6,191 bases of DNA from Akkermansiaceae bacterium. GTDB taxonomy: Bacteria; Verrucomicrobiota; Verrucomicrobiia; Verrucomicrobiales; Akkermansiaceae. The notes beneath the pieces are model-generated. The model made no database searches. It was not told the DNA's origin and saw only the letters and a program-made list of their open reading frames with translations. Position numbers and translations under genes: made by a program. The stretch covers positions 1-6,191 of the forward strand of contig JALOTR010000189.1 in assembly GCA_025457805.1 (NCBI GenBank). Direction: 5' to 3'. Positions 4,932-6,191 of this stretch are shown in pieces (within the stretch, counting starts at the first letter, position 1; the number at the start of each line of letters is the position of its first letter).

Positions 4932-6191
4932 ATGAACATCCATCGCATTGTGGGTTTCGTTGTCTTGGGAATCGCCATGACCGGCGCGCTGCGGGCAGAT
5001 CCGCCGAAGTTGGGTTTTTCCATGCGGGAGTTCCTCTCCGCCCAAGACCCGGTTTGGGAACAATTGCCCCGCCAATGGAACGAAGGTGCATTCGTTGGAA
5101 ACGGGCAGCTCGGCATGATGGTCTATGCCACCCTCGATCACAACCGGGTGGACTTCCATCTGGGTCGGCAGGATGTCACGGACCATCGCAAGGCACCGGA
5201 CCGCAAGACCTCCATGGGCGTCGATGGCGCGACGGTCATGTGGGATTTCCCCCGTCTGGATATCGGCCGCATGGCGCTCCATCCGGCAGGGAAAATCATC
5301 GATGGAAACATGCGCATCGATCTCTGGAATGCGGAAATCACCGGCAGCATCATCACCGATCTCGGAAAACTGGATTTCCGCGCCTTCGCTCCCCGGGATC
5401 GGATGGTTCAGGTCATCCAGATCCAATCCACCGAAACCCGTCCGGACGGCAAGCCTGCACGCTGGAAATGGAAGTTTCTCCCAGGAAATCCGGCATCTCC
5501 GCGGGCGCAGGTTTTTCCAAAGCAGGCACAGGAAATCGGCTACGTCACCAATCCCAACCCGGTCATGACCGAGCAGGACGGAATGGCAGTTTGCATCCAG
5601 TCGCTCAAAGCAGGCGGTGACTATGCCACGGCTTGGTTGGAGCGGGCGCAGGAGGGAGTTCATTCCGGAACCCTGTTGGTTTCCACAGCCAATGAAGTTC
5701 CAGCGAGTGAAAAATCCGCGAAGGTCGCCATTCAGGATGTACGCGATGCCTCACTCATCCCCATGGGCAGGCATATCGAGGAACACCGCCGCTGGTGGCA
5801 TGCCTTCTATCCGAAATCCTTCATCACCATCCCGGATGCCAGAATGCAGTCGTTCTACTGGATCCAACTCTACAAACTCGCATCCGCCTCGCGTGAGGGA
5901 GGACCGGCGGTGGATTTGTTCGGTCCCTGGTTCCGCGTGAGCCAATGGCCTGGCATTTGGTGGAACCTCAATATCCAACTCACCTATTGGCCGGTTTACG
6001 CAAGCAACCATCTTGAACTGGGAACCAACTATCTCGATGTGGTGGATGCCCAGAACCAGCTGGCGGGGGTCAAGACCCAGCGCGCGGCGGCGGCTTATCA
6101 ATATGTGGTGTCGCTGGCCCGTCTGCTGGCGCTCTCCGGCCAGATGAACAGTTTCAATCAATATCAGCACGGTCAGGTGATCGAGGTGAAC
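4932..6191 (+). CDS. Secreted GH95-like glycoside hydrolase (partial, C-terminus beyond right edge)
   Basis: The frame is open from the ATG at 4932 to the right edge, 420 codons. An in-frame TGA at 4917-4919 fixes the start region. Residues 1-22 (MNIHRIVGFVVLGIAMTGALRA) look like a signal peptide, so the enzyme is exported. W49-Y65 (WNEGAFVGNGQLGMMVY) is the opening motif of the GH95 N-terminal beta-sandwich domain, followed by HLGRQDVTDHR (76-86). After a linker, the helical (alpha/alpha)6-type catalytic domain appears to start near residue 280. It contains FGPWFRVSQWPG (330-341) and NLNIQLTYWP (345-354). The N345-x-N347 pair before YWP matches the two asparagines that help activate water in characterised GH95 alpha-L-fucosidases; the general acid Glu and the other Asp would lie beyond the edge. 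GH95 members act on terminal alpha-L-fucose or alpha-L-galactose. The exact substrate here is not determinable, and a separate GH95-related subfamily is possible. No Shine-Dalgarno is evident. Confidence 0.85.
   Translation, partial: MNIHRIVGFVVLGIAMTGALRADPPKLGFSMREFLSAQDPVWEQLPRQWNEGAFVGNGQLGMMVYATLDHNRVDFHLGRQDVTDHRKAPDRKTSMGVDGATVMWDFPRLDIGRMALHPAGKIIDGNMRIDLWNAEITGSIITDLGKLDFRAFAPRDRMVQVIQIQSTETRPDGKPARWKWKFLPGNPASPRAQVFPKQAQEIGYVTNPNPVMTEQDGMAVCIQSLKAGGDYATAWLERAQEGVHSGTLLVSTANEVPASEKSAKVAIQDVRDASLIPMGRHIEEHRRWWHAFYPKSFITIPDARMQSFYWIQLYKLASASREGGPAVDLFGPWFRVSQWPGIWWNLNIQLTYWPVYASNHLELGTNYLDVVDAQNQLAGVKTQRAAAAYQYVVSLARLLALSGQMNSFNQYQHGQVIEVN

Noticed and set aside
4806..5663. Minus-strand 285-codon and plus-strand 297-codon (4727-5620) frames across the terminator and glycoside hydrolase start
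   Set aside because: Both run through the intrinsic terminator hairpin and overlap the true frame from 4932, which has a signal peptide and GH95 motifs.

Overview
The window looks like a chromosomal segment of a GC-rich Gram-negative bacterium. My best guess is a verrucomicrobial (Luteolibacter/Akkermansiaceae-like) genome. That guess rests on overall style: a short pilin-like protein with an 'NNARQIGIALFEFE' segment, an RsmA fused to a Nudix domain, a secreted GH95-like glycoside hydrolase, and hairpin repeats between genes. No single marker proves it. I see no phage, transposon, CRISPR or RNA-gene content.

Layout, left to right. Bases 1-197 (minus strand) hold the N-terminal part of a single-pass membrane protein that runs off the left edge. 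A short divergent gap with a palindrome (266-288) separates it from an rsmA-Nudix fusion gene (350-1693, plus). Twelve bases later comes a lipoprotein of the plant/bacterial glutaminyl-peptide cyclotransferase family (1706-2458, plus), probably co-transcribed. The gap to the next gene (2459-2664) is almost filled by a degenerate hairpin repeat: two tandem 55-bp units and at least one inverted copy. Next come pgsA (2665-3249, minus; phosphatidylglycerophosphate synthase, GTG start) and, divergent from it, gnd (3349-4767, plus; 6-phosphogluconate dehydrogenase), which ends at a strong intrinsic terminator (4813-4847). From 4932 to the right edge runs the first 420 codons of a secreted GH95-like glycoside hydrolase.

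The genes do not form one pathway. They cover 16S rRNA maturation plus nucleotide or diphosphate hydrolysis (rsmA-Nudix), N-terminal pyroglutamate formation in the envelope, phospholipid synthesis, the oxidative pentose phosphate pathway and polysaccharide breakdown. Two real genes are truncated by the window edges and were read directly from the bases: the minus-strand gene at 1-197 and the plus-strand gene at 4932-6191.

I did not find a clear new multi-gene system. The most notable items are the RsmA-Nudix fusion and the hairpin repeat cluster with a compensatory base-pair change between its two tandem units.
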